From Isoperla grammatica (lineage: Eukaryota > Arthropoda > Insecta > Plecoptera > Perlodidae), in assembly GCA_945910005.1 (NCBI GenBank), contig OX246743.1, forward strand, positions 43,930,736-43,994,735: DNA of 64,000 nucleotides. Direction: 5' to 3'. The position numbers were made by a program, and so were the translations under genes. The notes below the pieces were generated by a model. The model was given only the letters and a program-made list of their open reading frames with translations. It searched no databases and had not been told where the DNA came from. Numbering within the stretch: the first letter of the stretch is position 1; every line of letters begins with the position of its first letter. Of this stretch, positions 14,201-26,830 are shown one piece after another.

Positions 14201-15118
14201 CATTCTTCGACGATCAACAATGACCGACAGACATCCAACAATGATTCAATTGTTTGTGTATAATTCCTTCAAGGACATCGCAATTCTAAGAATTAACGGT
14301 ATTCGTTGCATGGCGAGTTCCGTAACGAAGATTTCGTGAAGAGCCGCAAAGTAAAAGTGAAATGATGGTCAGAGCTGTCGTAGTGTTCTAATGCGGATAG
14401 GATGGGTCTTAGCTTAATGCCGAGGTGAACAGGTCCAGTTCAGCTCGCATCGCTCGCTCAGACAATAATGATTCACAATGGGTTTATGTTGAAAAGCATC
14501 ACGATCGGTTGGTCATAGATTAATAGGTTATACAAGGCAAGAATGTTAGTTGAAAGTTCAATGTGGGTTTAATTGTATAGTGTAATGTGTTTCCACATTG
14601 CTGAGCAATACCTCCTGGAAATACGCATAGCTTACCACTCAGGTGTGCCCTTAATGGGTGAAGGTATTCTTAGTATTAAAACCGCATAAAGTTACAGTTC
14701 TGTTTTGGTAATATCCCGTTTACATGGCTACTTCCTTCATTTTGACATTATATTTAACAGTTCTTCAACATTTACTGGTAAAATCACATTCTTAATGCCT
14801 CTAACATAATCGTCTTTTCCCTTTTTAATAGAGTAAACCCACAAGGATGATACCTAATAAATAGATTACGAACCAACCTTGAAATAAATCCACCATTACA
14901 ACACTTGTTTAGTCATCACACGGAAACAATAAAACAATAAATCGACAAACAAATGCAAGGCAACATTATCGGAGCATGATTGCCTGAGGCTATTGGTCAA
15001 CAAACATCGCATAAACCCATCGTAATTGTATATAAAAAGTGAGTAGAAGCTTCCAAGTGCCGAAGCCTAAAGGCGTCGACTATCCTTGAAGTGTCTCCAT
15101 TAGTGAAATGACGTAGAG

Positions 15119-15775
15119 AACACAAACTGCCTGTGGATGTAACTGGGAGGAGAAGCGAGTTACAGATGACTAGGGAATCTAGATATGTCTCTGAAAATAA
15201 TACAAGTTGTAGAATGCCAACGAAATAGCCGAGTCCTATAGTGACAATAACATTTTCTACTTCTCACCATCTACTTGAAACAAGTGCATTATGGTTAGAA
15301 TTTACAACCATGTATGAGAGGATTGAAAATTCTTCTTCTTCTTTCGAACACCCAGAGTTGGAACTTCTCTGCCTAGTTGCCCAATAAAGGTTTGCCACAT
15401 ATTTCCTTCTTGCTATATTTTGCCCCTCCATAAGATCCCTTTCTGCTATCAGGGAGACACATGTCGCAAGATGTTCCGCGTCCTGGTCTTGTTCTTTGCA
15501 GAGTGGGTATGTTCTTGTATCCACCAATCCACCTATGCACTATTTTGTGCAGATGGCCTTGAAGGTAGTCGTGAAGGTAGTTATGTGAAAAAACGTCAGA
15601 AATCTGTTGAATTTCTTTGAAACAGCGTGTATGCAAAGGGCGGTAGATAGCAGATACGGATCTAAGGTCGGCTGGTTACATTGCGAATGAATTATACGAT
15701 TATGGAGAGCTTAAACTGCCTGTGGATGTAACAACTAGTTGCAGATCATAGATATGTCCCTGAAAACAATGAATG
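15119..15775 (-). mobile_element. decayed non-LTR retrotransposon 3' fragment with flanking direct repeats
   Basis: Two overlapping minus-strand frames (15373-15636 and 15264-15527) together resemble the C-terminal end of LINE-type polyproteins. The first has HNYLHDYLQGHLHKI. The second has PLCKEQDQDAEHLATC, a zinc-knuckle-like stretch, followed by YWATRQ. The signature is split by a frameshift, and the first Cys of the usual CPLC is Tyr, so the copy is dead. Two similar segments of 60-75 bp flank it in direct orientation (from about 15119 and about 15707, both with AAACTGCCTGTGGATGTAAC). The family (jockey/CR1-like or other) cannot be set from this piece. Confidence 0.55.
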
Positions 15776-18062
15776 GTATATGGTAGCAATATGCGCAGTG
15801 TGCCCCGGAGTGTCTTGCCACCCAAACACACATTAACACTCAGACAAGAAGACGTGTAAACACAGCCTAGTATTAACCAATCAGACGCCTTCATTTGACA
15901 CGCAAGCGGTATTAAGGTAACGATGCGCTGGGGGCTGTGCAGACTTGCCCAACGTTGCACAGAATGTCAGTGAAGACTCACGTGTAACTGTGGGATAGGA
16001 TAGGACGTACACAATGTTTTTGTTAACATTTCAATATTACCATTTTTAATTAGATTTAATTTTGTCTTTACTTATTAATTATTTATGTAAAACGATTCAA
16101 TAAAGTTACATACACCAGTATATCGTATACCTTTTCTAATAGATGATTTTATATAATTGCCTTACCTTGTTACTAATGCCAACATATTTGTATGATGACT
16201 TTAGTTTACTTCAAACGAATCGCAGCATTTAACACTCACATAATATACAATTATAATTTTATAAATACTACTTAGTTCACAGCCAGAGGTATGGGTGGGG
16301 TAATTTTTAATCATCTGCTTATGTTAATTGCGTATCAATTCCCCGAAGACTTCAATTATCCATAAAACAAGCCATAATATAAACTAAAAAAAAATACCCA
16401 AAAACAGGTGTCTTTAGTGATCAATGATCATAAACATTCAATGATCGATATAGGCTAAGCAGATAACGTACATAATTTTGAAAACAATTTACATTAATTT
16501 AAAATACATACATTTCAGAATAAAATATGTTTTCATTTAGGCCTAATGTCACATATATTGATTATTGTATCAACAGGATCACGTACAACTACCCTCGACT
16601 CATTCTAATGGTAAACTAGGCTGGGCAGGGCAACATCCCAACATGTATGTTAAAGTTCTAACGATACTATGTTTTATTAGCTGATTGTATCTCCTTGTTT
16701 TACTACGGAAACACTAGGAAGTATTCGCAACATTTCATCGCCACCGAATCGAGACCTTAAAATACAACGACAACGATTATAACGAAACAAATTAAATTAA
16801 TTCCTGTCGTAAATTTAATTTTTTCTTCACACTCATGGTTTTATTTTAGAAATTGTGATATTTAACTAAACTTTCATGGCCACTGACTCGGACATAAAAG
16901 TCAGGGTAATTAGACACAGTAAACGCATTTAAAACAACGTTGCTAAATAAACTTGTATTAATTAGTTTCGTTTATGCGTTCAAAATACATTTATTAACAT
17001 TATTTATTATGTAATAAGTTATTATGCGTGTATAAATAACAGCTATGGTTGCGTTTTACGAAAAAACGAGAACAGGGAGTTTAGGAGACGGACAAAATAG
17101 AATGTAAACATATCTATGTAGGACATCTGGCAGATAAGGTACGAAACCAATTTGAAAGACTTCAGAATAAAGGATGATAAGAATTGTTAGAACTTCGGTT
17201 TATTTTTGTAACTTAGATTTAAGGCAATTAATTAAACACTTTATGGTATACCGGCGTACGGTGACTTTGGAGCCGTTGTAACTGGGTGCATGGGTAGACA
17301 ATAAATCCAAATTGATTTTATTTCGACCTACAACCCCTTGTTACACTCACACTTAACAGTCAAGGTTGAGGCATTACGACCAATAACCATTGCATCTTGA
17401 CTTAGTTATTTCCCAAGTAAGTAATATGTAACAGCCCTAGCACTACTGGGCCTTGCAACAGGTTGCTTTGCTATGTTGCGTTGCACCTGCAGTAATCACG
17501 AACCATACTCGCAAACTCCTCCCTTCACAACCTCGTGAGAAAATACCATCCTCGATGCTCTAGAAACGAACCACAATAAATCAATCGATTTTATAAATAA
17601 ATGAAAGTCAATAATCTTAATTTTTCAAACCTAATAGATCAAGGGGTGATCGTTTTATGTAATACATGATTACTGTCCATGTTTTATGTGACGTGAAGAT
17701 TGTTGGTATCGCATGGCCTTGTTTATCGACTTTTATAATCGATCACGAGGAAGATCGAGTTGGAGTACTCGCAAGAGTGTTGCAACTACTCGCAGCGGTG
17801 TTCCGTCTTTACTGTTGAACCATTAGCTTCAACTACCTATGAGGACAACCCTCAAATCCCACAAGCTCCCTCCCTTTATTTAAAAAACTAACAGTTGTTT
17901 GGTCAACATCAATTCCTACTCCGTGACTTCAGCAAGACAGCCGTTCTTTCACACTTTCGTTTAAGCTGCCTCACCTACAAACTCCAGCCGTACACTTTCA
18001 TTTAATCTGTCTACAGTAACTTATTATAATCCTCAACGAAATTATGATATTAAACACACGTA
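15776..18062. other. non-coding stretch downstream of the proteasome gene
   Basis: AT-rich DNA with short homopolymers and no open frame, splice context or repeat that I can support. It lies beyond the poly(A) signal of the minus-strand proteasome gene. Confidence 0.55.
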
Positions 18063-18068
18063 TTTATT
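18063..18068 (-). promoter_or_regulatory. poly(A) signal AATAAA of the PSMB2-like gene
   Basis: AATAAA on the minus strand, 105 nt after the TAG stop of the proteasome gene. It shows that the intronless copy has a normal 3' end of its own. No poly(A) remnant is visible next to it. Confidence 0.6.
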
Positions 18069-18172
18069 AAAGTGTGGAGATCACACACTACACACATCGT
18101 CACCGTTTTTTACTTGTATAACACATCAACACAAATATTTTTTACAAGCGTCATTCTAGCTATTAAGTCTAA

Positions 18173-18805
18173 CTAATTAACACAATGATTCACATCTAGT
18201 ACTAAACTCGTGGTTGTGATTGGCGGCAACTCAACAACCCCATGTTTATCAACCAAGTGCACAGAGAACGACTCCAGGTTGAAGATACACCTCTTGTGAA
18301 CCTCTCTGACGCAGAGTTTCATCACCTCATAGGCGTGTTCTCTCGTCATGAAGGGTGTCCGATACCTGTCCAAGATGCTCATGGTGTACTTGCCTCCACA
18401 GCCCTGGGCCGCGAAGGGCATCTTCTGCATGCAACCCAGTCTATCCATGAAATACAGCTGAGGCCCTTCCTCCTCGTCGTAGCCACACAGGAGCAAGCTG
18501 ACAGAATACGGAGCCCAACTTCTCAACGACTCTGCGATAGTTCTACGCGTGAAGTTAGCAACGGCCGATAACGACAACCCGTAGCCGTGTTTCACTTGGT
18601 ACAGATGAATGTTCTTAGCGATGAACTCTGAGAATTGAGTAGTGTCACCTGGGGAGCCCGTTATCGCCATCACGATGTGATCAGAGATCTTCTTGATCTT
18701 CTCTTCGTTGTCTTTCATCACAACTAATGTGCTGAGGGTTCGGTCGATGGCGACGATGACGAAGTCGCTGCCAACTAGTCCGAACGAGGAGGATCCTAAT
18801 CCCAT
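18173..18805 (-). CDS. PSMB2: proteasome beta-2 (beta4-position) subunit, PSMB2-like, intronless
   Basis: Intact 210-residue frame matching the PSMB2 family, a structural non-catalytic beta subunit of the 20S core proteasome in nucleus and cytoplasm. Family hallmarks in order are GDTTQFSEFIAKN (about residues 53-65), ANFTRR (82-87), YSVSLLLCGYDEEEGP (98-113), FAAQGCGG (130-137), SILDRYRTP (142-150) and FNLESFSVHLVDKHG (173-187). Human PSMB2 is about 201 residues; this protein has a few extra residues at the N-terminus and a longer C-terminal tail. As expected for the family, there is no exposed catalytic Thr. The ATG at 18805 fits the start of the first beta strand, and a TATA box lies about 50 nt upstream. 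The coding region has no intron. It may be the organism's only copy or a divergent retrocopy; Drosophila has testis-specific retrocopies of the same subunit (Prosbeta4R1 and R2). The family call is secure; its status as parent or paralogue is open. Confidence 0.93.
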   Translation of the reverse strand: MGLGSSSFGLVGSDFVIVAIDRTLSTLVVMKDNEEKIKKISDHIVMAITGSPGDTTQFSEFIAKNIHLYQVKHGYGLSLSAVANFTRRTIAESLRSWAPYSVSLLLCGYDEEEGPQLYFMDRLGCMQKMPFAAQGCGGKYTMSILDRYRTPFMTREHAYEVMKLCVREVHKRCIFNLESFSVHLVDKHGVVELPPITTTSLVLDVNHCVN

Positions 18806-18852
18806 AGCACTTCCTTACAAGTGATCGGGGGATAGAATGACAAGACTGTGTT

Positions 18853-18860
18853 TATTTATA
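18853..18860 (-). promoter_or_regulatory. TATA box of the PSMB2-like gene
   Basis: TATAAATA on the minus strand, 48-55 nt upstream of the ATG at 18805. This implies a 5' UTR of about 20-25 nt. A TCATTC initiator-like word lies at about 18835-18840. Position and orientation fit a core promoter; no experimental support. Confidence 0.5.
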
Positions 18861-21284
18861 TGAACAAATGCCACACGTGGTTTTCTGTATCGATCGGTCG
18901 AATTCAAGTGATTCAAAACTATCGAACTCCAAAGAGGTCAGGAAAGATACTCGAGACTTATGATCATAGAAGATGACGTTGTGGGATGTTTGGAGGAAAG
19001 GGACAAGTACGACGTAAATGGGAGGAAAAAGGAGATGGGAGGACGTGGACTGCCTTTCGTTTGGCTTCTGAGAAGCCAGGAGGAACCTTTTCAATGTTTC
19101 GTCTACAAACACAGCAGTAACATCGCTATTGGTATTATTCTAGTTTTTCTAACACAAGCGTAATAATTTAGCAATGTGAGATAAAAACGTTTGGTGTACT
19201 AATCCATCCCTGTTGAATTGATTGAATGTGTTATCGCTTGGTTATAAACAGCTCGGCCACGTCCACAACTTATCCCAAGGTAAATGAATACCATCCACCT
19301 AAGAGAGGACGAAAGACTTGGCTTATACAATGTTGGCTACTTTGAGAAATGATGTCAGTGGTTTGGATGACTGATGTTTACAACTCCTGGTTTTGACACG
19401 ACTCAATGCTGTCTGTAACGAAGCATGCATTATGCCTTTATGACCAGCACGGTATTAACGCTTCGTGTGGTGCAATTTGAAGCAAATGTCAAATTGTGAA
19501 TTGTAAATTAGTTTCTTTTAATGGACGAACCTTAAGGTTACATATTTATAACACATCATGGCCTATTTTTAGCGGAGGGATGGTCCCAATAATAACTGAT
19601 TTTGTTTAGTAATCTTGTGATACGTATTCTGTCCTACCCTTGACTTATTATGTTGGTATTGGTACTACTACACTGGTTCATTTCATTATGCGTTTTGGAA
19701 GAAGAGCAATTTATGTAAATTATAAACAATACATAATTGCATGATATAGTGAGTGTGTGTAAACTTCTGTGATTACAGTTTGTACCTTGATGAATGTTAC
19801 TCACACATAGTCTCAGTGCGTGTCCTGTTTTTGTCTGTTTATTTACACATGCAGCAGCATAGTGCGTGCTTGTCTCAATAGGGTTACCCGGGCTATCGTT
19901 ATGCGTGTCTCTAATAACAATCATTAATTGGGTTACCCACGACGCCGACAGAAGTTGATGAACTTCAGTGTGTTCTGTGACGTATTGCAGCCGATCACCC
20001 CCCCCCCCCCCCCCCCCACCCCCCTCACGAGACAGAGATGAATTAGACAAGTGAACTCTGTACTAACCCGCGCGTATCTCAGAGACAATCATCAGTCTTC
20101 ATTGACCTACGGAAAACGCATTCGCAAAAAATCTATTTCACATAATATATCATTTTTTTGTATCATCCTTTAAATGTTGATGAATTCATTTGACCATCGA
20201 CTCGGTTGAAATGATAGATTTTCGGTGGGGGGCATCAGTGGTGTAGTCAGGATATTTCCGGGGTAGGGGGGATAATGGAATAATCACGAGAAAAATGAAG
20301 TATAGTCAGGAAATAAGTTCCACGCTCGATTCAAGGACGGAGTTTAGAAAATGGTGACCTTGCAATAGTTCGTGTAAAGTCATAACATGTGATTGATTAG
20401 TGATAACGAAAACATCGATAATAGAATTCACAAAACAAGATAGCGATAATTTTTTTTTTTAATTCCTCCTTACTTTTCTCTTACCTTATGTATCTTTCTT
20501 ACTTATTTCTACGTGTCTTTTGCCTATGAGTACTTTGAAATGTCCTCATTATTAGCTTCAAAGAGCTAGTCTGCTACTTGTTCATTGTAACATTGTAATC
20601 GTTGTAACACCTACACATTATGATATACTATTGCTTTTAGAACATTAAGTCATATAATACGGTTATTAACCATTAACTGTGTGTTCATTCTTAAATAATA
20701 AGTCCATTATGAAAACAATTTATACAAGCATTATAATGTTAGCTAATTAATTGAAAAAAACACGCTACTTAGTGTTGGAATTTCAATCAACTCGCGATGT
20801 TTTATAGCAGGTTGCAAAACAGCGGACCATGAAACAAGATGATGAGTTGTTGGTGCGTCACAACACAACTCAAGGTTGTACTAGAAAGTACCACCAGTCA
20901 GTTTAATTACTCTCCTTGTACTGCCGAACTAGAGCCCTGGCCCAGCGTGGGGTGAGAGTGACGAGATTAGAAGCCCAACACCCCAGATAACAGAGAGACT
21001 ATTTCCTGCTCAAGGTTGCAGACGTCAATCTTGACAACACCATCTCAGAACACTGAGGACATTGCTGAGGAGGTTGTTCATGCATAGATAAAAAAAAAAG
21101 ATTACACTAAAATGGTTTCAGTTCGAAATAATAAAATGCCAATATGATAGCTTCTTATTTTAATTGGACGAAAATTGTTAAAATCAATGGTTCAAACATT
21201 TTGCTGACTCTGTTTTGATACACATATTCTGACAAATGATTTACATTACATTTTGTAGTCTCCACCAGTATACTAACAGTTTCT
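18861..21284. other. non-coding stretch with a C20 homopolymer
   Basis: A C tract of 20 bases at 19998-20017 creates a spurious 138-residue glycine-run frame on the minus strand. Around 20235-20270 there is a G-rich word pattern (GTGGTGTAGTCAGGAT, then a G run) of the kind found at transposon ends. I see nothing else supportable. Confidence 0.5.
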
Positions 21285-21470
21285 TTGATGATGATGATAT
21301 TTGGGGTTTTACGTCCCATATTTTTGCAACGAGGCTAATCGAGACGATGAGTGGGTGATTATGAGGATGAAAAGACGCCACATGACATCCATGCCCAAGC
21401 CAGGATGAGCTTAGTAGTGATACCAGGGCTGATTCTTTATCTGGGATGGACTTCAAATTTTTTTTCGAGA
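21285..21470 (-). mobile_element. SINE tail (family 2)
   Basis: On the minus strand: GGCATGGATGTCATGTGG, then CCTCATAATCACCCACTC, ATCGTCTCGATTAGCCTCG and TTGCAAAAATATGGGACG, followed by TAAAACCCC. The same order recurs at 22435-22520 (minus), 35205-35350 (plus, with a tRNA head) and 48195-48265 (plus), which ties the tail to a tRNA-derived SINE. The 109-residue open frame across it is incidental. Confidence 0.6.
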
Positions 21471-22434
21471 GTTGGGGTGTTTCTTGATGTGGATGGACCG
21501 TGAAACTGACTCTTATGACGTCATCCAATGTCCAGACCTGCCTTTCAGAAGACAATGGAAGAAATGTCAAATCGTGTTAATCAATTACAAACATTTAAAC
21601 GCACGAATAATTTTCGTAAGATGTTAATCTATAGCTTCTCATTGGCATTTCGATCATTTGCATGTTAACAGGTGCACCAGCGTTACTAATGAAAGAATGT
21701 GTTTCCATTTTACTGTCAGAAGAGCAACAAGTGATGTCATTGATGTATGGAATGTACAGTGGATGAAATGCTTTGACCTTCAATTCTAACTTCCAAAGGT
21801 CAGTCCGCGGATGCATCTACGTGAAAAGAAATACTTGTTTACATCATTATTTTTAATGCGTACATGAAATTTGTTTTCTTGACCAATCATGTTCATTAAT
21901 TAGAAAAATAAAGAACAAAATTAGCTATACTGCATTTTTTCTAGACCGCATGGCCACCTTTCAAATGTTGCTGATATCAAGGGTATATTCACATAATGCG
22001 CATGGTGGCCATACTTAATGCCAAAACTCCATGTTTGTTTAATTTAACTGGCAAATTATTCATTGTTAAAATGCTTCAGGTGGTTCTACTGTTCTCCAAC
22101 ATTGGTTTGCTATTCGTTATCTGCATCTAGATACCTCTCGCACACAAGACATCTATATGAACTCTGTTTCAACAAGCTTTCATAATCAATGGTATGTTCT
22201 CATGTCCACGTGTACACTTAACCATAGGGTACAATTAATGTTGATCATACTAACATGTGTTTGACAAGCTCTAGCTTTGATAGCCCGCCTCTTAGAAATC
22301 GCGCAGGCCCACAGTGGGTTGTGATCTTATTCAGACACTTTTAAGGTTGGTCAAAAACTAATATTATGACATCGGTACCTCTAAATACTTAGTTTGCTTT
22401 CTCCACTTACGATTTGCGCTAGTAATAGACTTTG

Positions 22435-22520
22435 CATATCATATTTTGACAGAGATGCTAATGGGAGTGTGATTATGGAGATGCAAAACCGCCACATCCA
22501 TGCCTGATGGACAATATCTA
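22435..22520 (-). mobile_element. SINE tail fragment (family 2)
   Basis: Shorter, diverged copy of the 21.3-kb tail on the same strand: GGCATGGATGTGGCGG, then CTCCATAATCACACTC and GTCAAAATATGATATG. The 141-residue minus-strand frame that overlaps it (22381-22806) has no recognisable domain and partly lies in this repeat. Confidence 0.45.
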
Positions 22521-25500
22521 AATACAAAATAGCAAATATAGTGAATATATATAAAAACACCGAAGGACAGGTTTTACTCAATACAATTGCTAAATTTGTC
22601 AATTCAAAACCAAATTCACTGTAAAATAAAACCGTTTTCTCGGACCTCTCTATTAAATTATTGCCAATCATGGACGTAAGACCTGCGAAACCAACATCCA
22701 AACAAGGGCGTAATTGAAAAAGACCTCCCTTGGACAAATGATTTAGAAACTTGGGCGTTAGTTCGTTTTCTCCACCTGTGCCCCCAGTCCTTGGATCTTC
22801 GACCAACTGTCATAATGTGTTGATTGATTAGAAAATAACTAGTTCCAAGTGTGTTTGGATCAAAATACAAATTAATTGTTGTTTTGTTTTGCTTACGGCC
22901 TCCCGGAATTGGAAGCATGTTAATGTTACAACTCTCATATTTCGTGGCAAGCATATTTATTCGTCTTAAATGTTAACACACATTTTGCCAGTTGTGACGT
23001 CAAGTAAATTCCAATGCAAGACTGATTATTATTTATCGTATAGATAATTGAAACACTAAAAGACTATCGCAACAATACCAATGTGGCATTTCGGTTGAAA
23101 CCTGTTGGCAGCCACCTAAAGTGCATCCCACTTACCACACTAACTAAGCCAGCGTTCATCTGCATGACTGCATGCGATCCTGGAGGTGGGCAGTCTCACT
23201 AATAATCGTTATTATTCAGAGGGCGGTGCTTTATGATCTATAATTTGTGGTTTGTCGGTGATTCATTTAGTATCCGCGAGACAACTTGATCGATGTGAAA
23301 GATGTACTTGTAGGTTACATCATAGATCCTGGCCTCAAGACGGTAGCAACATGGCTGGACTGCATTTTGCGATTATTTATGCACTTTACATTAATCTGAA
23401 TCGAGGTTAATGCGATGTACGAAAATGATGACTCAATCGAAATTGTAGCTTAGACGTGAAGAACTACACATATTGGAGGTTAAGGGTTAGGGTTCTGACT
23501 TCTGACCTATTTTACAAGGGTATGGGATTTAACGTGCTTGCTTGATAGACTGAGACAAATTTTATATTGTACAGATGATTGCATTGAAGTTCTAATGTAA
23601 TGTGTAAATGGTTTATTCTGCATTTAACTGAGTCGTGATCGACAACATCTTGCCCTGTGTACCAGTGTTGTACCAATTAAGGTACAGGGTATTTGGTTAT
23701 ACATAAAACAATAATAAATAAGAATAGAAACGGAACAGTTATGCTCGTCTTTGAATACATTTACTTGTGAAAAATTGCCAATTCACCACGCTGAAGAAAT
23801 CACTATCATTAAGTTTAGCACTTGACTTTGATAGAAGAGACTATTTACTTCGTTACACGCTGACCCCAAAGTGTCTAACTTTCAAACTAGGGTCATAACT
23901 CACCGGCTTTTGGCAATGCACACTCTTCAATGGTCAGGTTACTCAAACGGACAAGGAATACGTTATATACTTCATCGATGCAACTGGACATTATGATTGC
24001 AGGTTGATCGGCACACAAACACATGCAACAGGTACCACTGAGTATTCTCGTGAGTAAATCAATGTTATACGGTTACAAGATAGCTCAAAGAAGGACCAGG
24101 GTATTTAAATCGCACACAATTATAAGGGTTTAAACTTTAAATTAATATCCTTATAATGCTAAAAATAATGAAAAAAAGAATAATAACCCAGATATGCTGA
24201 AGTCAAACTTAAACACTGGATTTAGAATGAAATTACTAAAATAGCAGCCAGAACGATTTAAATTTTGTTCAAATTGAAAAATTGGTTCATACTCACATGC
24301 GGTTTTGAAATAACTAAAAACACAAGATTTGAAAAACTTTAAATATTGTAAGCATTACGATGTAATTGTAATTAATTATCCCAAAATAATAACCGTAAAC
24401 ATCAAGAAATTGATAGTTTTTTAAATCCAGGCTTTAATTCTTGTTAAAGCACATTTTATCTACAAACTATGTATACCATCAATCATAATATACACGTCTT
24501 CGTTGTATATTTCCGTCTGTTTCTGTACGAAAAGTACCGTTGTAATAAATGTGTTTTCTGTTTTGAACGATCATCATTATCGGCTCTGAAATGTTGGTAA
24601 GAGTGAGACAGACATTGAATGATTCTTGTTGTTAAAGACGAGGTCGGTGTTTACCATAAATTACTGGATTTGTTTGCAACTCTGCAGGTGTAGGTGGTAA
24701 AGTTTGACATTCTTACTCATGTTGTTGGGATTCCTGAGATGGGAAAGTTTTCTCACGCGGGAGAAAACACAACCTGGGGTCTTCGTGATTGGAGATGTTG
24801 GTATTGCACTTAGCTTCGTTGCGACACGAGATGGGTTCGAATCCCATCGCCTCCTGGACGGAGGAGTAGTCTGTTAAAACCACCCCGTTGTCATTCAAAT
24901 TCTTAAGAGCGCTCGGCAGTACTTTTGATGTTTGGTAGTCTACTAATCACTCTTAAACTAATAGCACGATTATTATAAAAAGTTATCAGCATGTACAGGA
25001 ATGTCATATCTATCTATAGTGTTTAGTACATTTTTGACAAACCTGTTAATAAATAATAAACACATTTTTAAATTATGCAAATAAAACATTACTTTAGTCG
25101 GAAATGTATTGACGAAATAATACGAGCAACCTGTTCTTGTGTGTATAGTATTTTTGAACAGATTGGTCACAAATAATCTTGGCCCCATACGTAGATAAAT
25201 ATTTATGATGATCCTACTATTAAAAGCAATTAGAAGACGATCACTACATCTGTAAAACTCCTACAGATCAGCTCTCTTTACCAAATCTATTTTAAAATTA
25301 AAAGTTATGACAGTAAATTGTATGGCTTGTGTTCTTCATCAGTTCAAAGGCTGAAGTAAATACACATACGTGTTATTTGATTTGCATAATATATATTCTA
25401 GCGAGTTAAAAATAAGTCGAGACGATATGAGATTGACAACACGGGACAAACATCCACAAGATTGCAAACAGAAACTTCTACAAGTAACCGAGACCTCCGC

Positions 25501-26120
25501 CGGTGCAGAACAAATCACGAACATGCACACATTATGAGTACAGTGCAGTGTTTAATAAAGGTGATAGAACACCGAAAAGTTAAATAATTGCACCATGACT
25601 ATATTTGGAACCTAATTACTCACTTTGATACGTGCGTGATAGAAGAAACCTCATTAGCTCGATGTGGCCAAACAGCCACAGGTGGCATTATTCTAATTCA
25701 TACACTCAAGGATGTAGGTACAGAACATGGACGTTGACGAGATTGCAATCTGTGTAAATACTAATTTAGTTAGATGTCAGTCGATGTCAATTGCATTTAC
25801 AGTTATGATGCTGGTACACCTTGGCGCGAAGATAAAAATACATTGTAGAGAAACGAGTACGCCTATGTTGGAAATATTAGGGGGTAAGATGTTGAGATAT
25901 GTAATGAGTAGATTGGAATCGTTATGAAACCATGTATGGAACTTATCACGCATAATACACTATTTTTACGACTATCTATTCTTCGTCTATAAAGCACAAC
26001 TAAAAAAAGGCAAACAAAAAAGAAAAAACTTATTTGGATTAATCCACTGAGTTGTGTTGATAGTTATGTTGTTTGTTACATCGTTGTATCTGTTTTCCTC
26101 CCTTCCTGGTTAAAAGAACA
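22521..26120. other. AT-rich non-coding stretch
   Basis: No gene supported. A tRNA-like B-box (GGGTTCGAATCCCA near 24835-24848, plus strand) marks another SINE-like remnant, and the minus-strand frame there reads the usual SINE-derived GFEP word. The remainder is anonymous AT-rich DNA. Confidence 0.45.
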
Positions 26121-26124
26121 AACT

Positions 26125-26285
26125 ACCAGGGACAAATTACCCCTCTTCAAGTGACCAACTGGGTGTTGGGTTTGAGAACAGTTAGGAGGGCCATCAGCTA
26201 TTGTGTTTAGGACTCAATTCCAGCATCTACTTTTTGACTTAGGAAATTTGTGTAAAACCTTCAGTCAGAATTGCCGGCGGCCTCC
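26125..26285 (-). mobile_element. SINE (family 1), 3' part
   Basis: On the minus strand the module CCGGCAATTCTGACTGAAGG is followed by CTAAGTCAAAAAGTAGATGC, then TGGAATTGAGTCC, and finally the family 3' end (CAACTGGTTGGT-like, CACTTGAAGAGGGG). It parallels the copies at 43.6, 48.0 and 48.7 kb. The tRNA-like head is missing or beyond recognition. Confidence 0.6.
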
Positions 26286-26559
26286 ATCGGTTCCTCCTGC
26301 CATCATCATCATCATTATTCTCCTTCTAAATCCCTCTAGCATGAACACTCTTTCTACACCATCACACACGGACAAACACTGTGTTGCACCACATCCTGAT
26401 ATAACATCTTGATGATCGCAGCTCTGGATGTGATTAAGGAAGTACTGTTCGATTGTTTCAAGGTTTCAAGGACGCGATCGGAGAAAGCCGAGGATGCCGA
26501 TCGACTTCCTTCTGCTCACATCTCTTCTACATGTCTCCATCTTATGTATCCATCCATCT

Positions 26560-26830
26560 CTCTGTATCTTCCCATGCTCTTCTCTCTTCCACATCCCGCA
26601 TCTATCTTCTCTCTTCCTTCTGCTCGTATATCTTCTGCTGGTCTCTGCATACTGTCTCCTTCTATCTCCCATGCTCTTATCTCTTCCTTCTGCTCGTATA
26701 TCTTCTGCTAGTCTCTGCCTACTGTCTCCTCCATCTCTTTCTTTCTCCCATGATCTTCTCTCTTCCTCCTCCTCTCCTTCAATCTCTTCCGAAGTCTTCC
26801 TCTGCACCGCCTTCCTACCATTTTGTTCAT
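26560..26830. repeat. imperfect CT-rich (pyrimidine) repeat
   Basis: The plus strand is almost purely C and T, with recurring words such as CTTCTGCTCGTATATCTTCT (twice, about 75 bp apart) and TCTCTTCC. It produces open frames on both strands, including a 159-residue charged Arg/Glu-rich minus-strand frame (26466-26945). I regard these as by-products of the strand asymmetry. Confidence 0.6.

Larger units (their letters stand above)
2764..15118. other. long AT-rich intergenic or intronic stretch
   Basis: No convincing gene. The stretch contains a SINE (5215-5380) and a terminal-inverted-repeat element (11087-11245), both listed separately, plus a G tract near 12300-12310. Short open frames, such as those around 3764-3991, 6298-6597 and 12578-12838, have no recognisable domain, no convincing splice frame and ordinary base composition. 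tRNA-like words near 9630-9760 and 10380-10450 are too degraded to call. Confidence 0.5.

Noticed and set aside
15264..15636. Two overlapping frames as separate host genes
   Set aside because: Together they carry one retrotransposon-type tail broken by a frameshift and a lost cysteine; a dead element explains both.
19634..20050. 138-residue minus-strand frame with a glycine run
   Set aside because: The glycine run is the C20 homopolymer; the rest has no domain or exon signals.
22381..22954. 141- and 98-residue minus-strand frames
   Set aside because: They partly overlap a family-2 SINE tail, have no recognisable domain and lack splice or promoter support.
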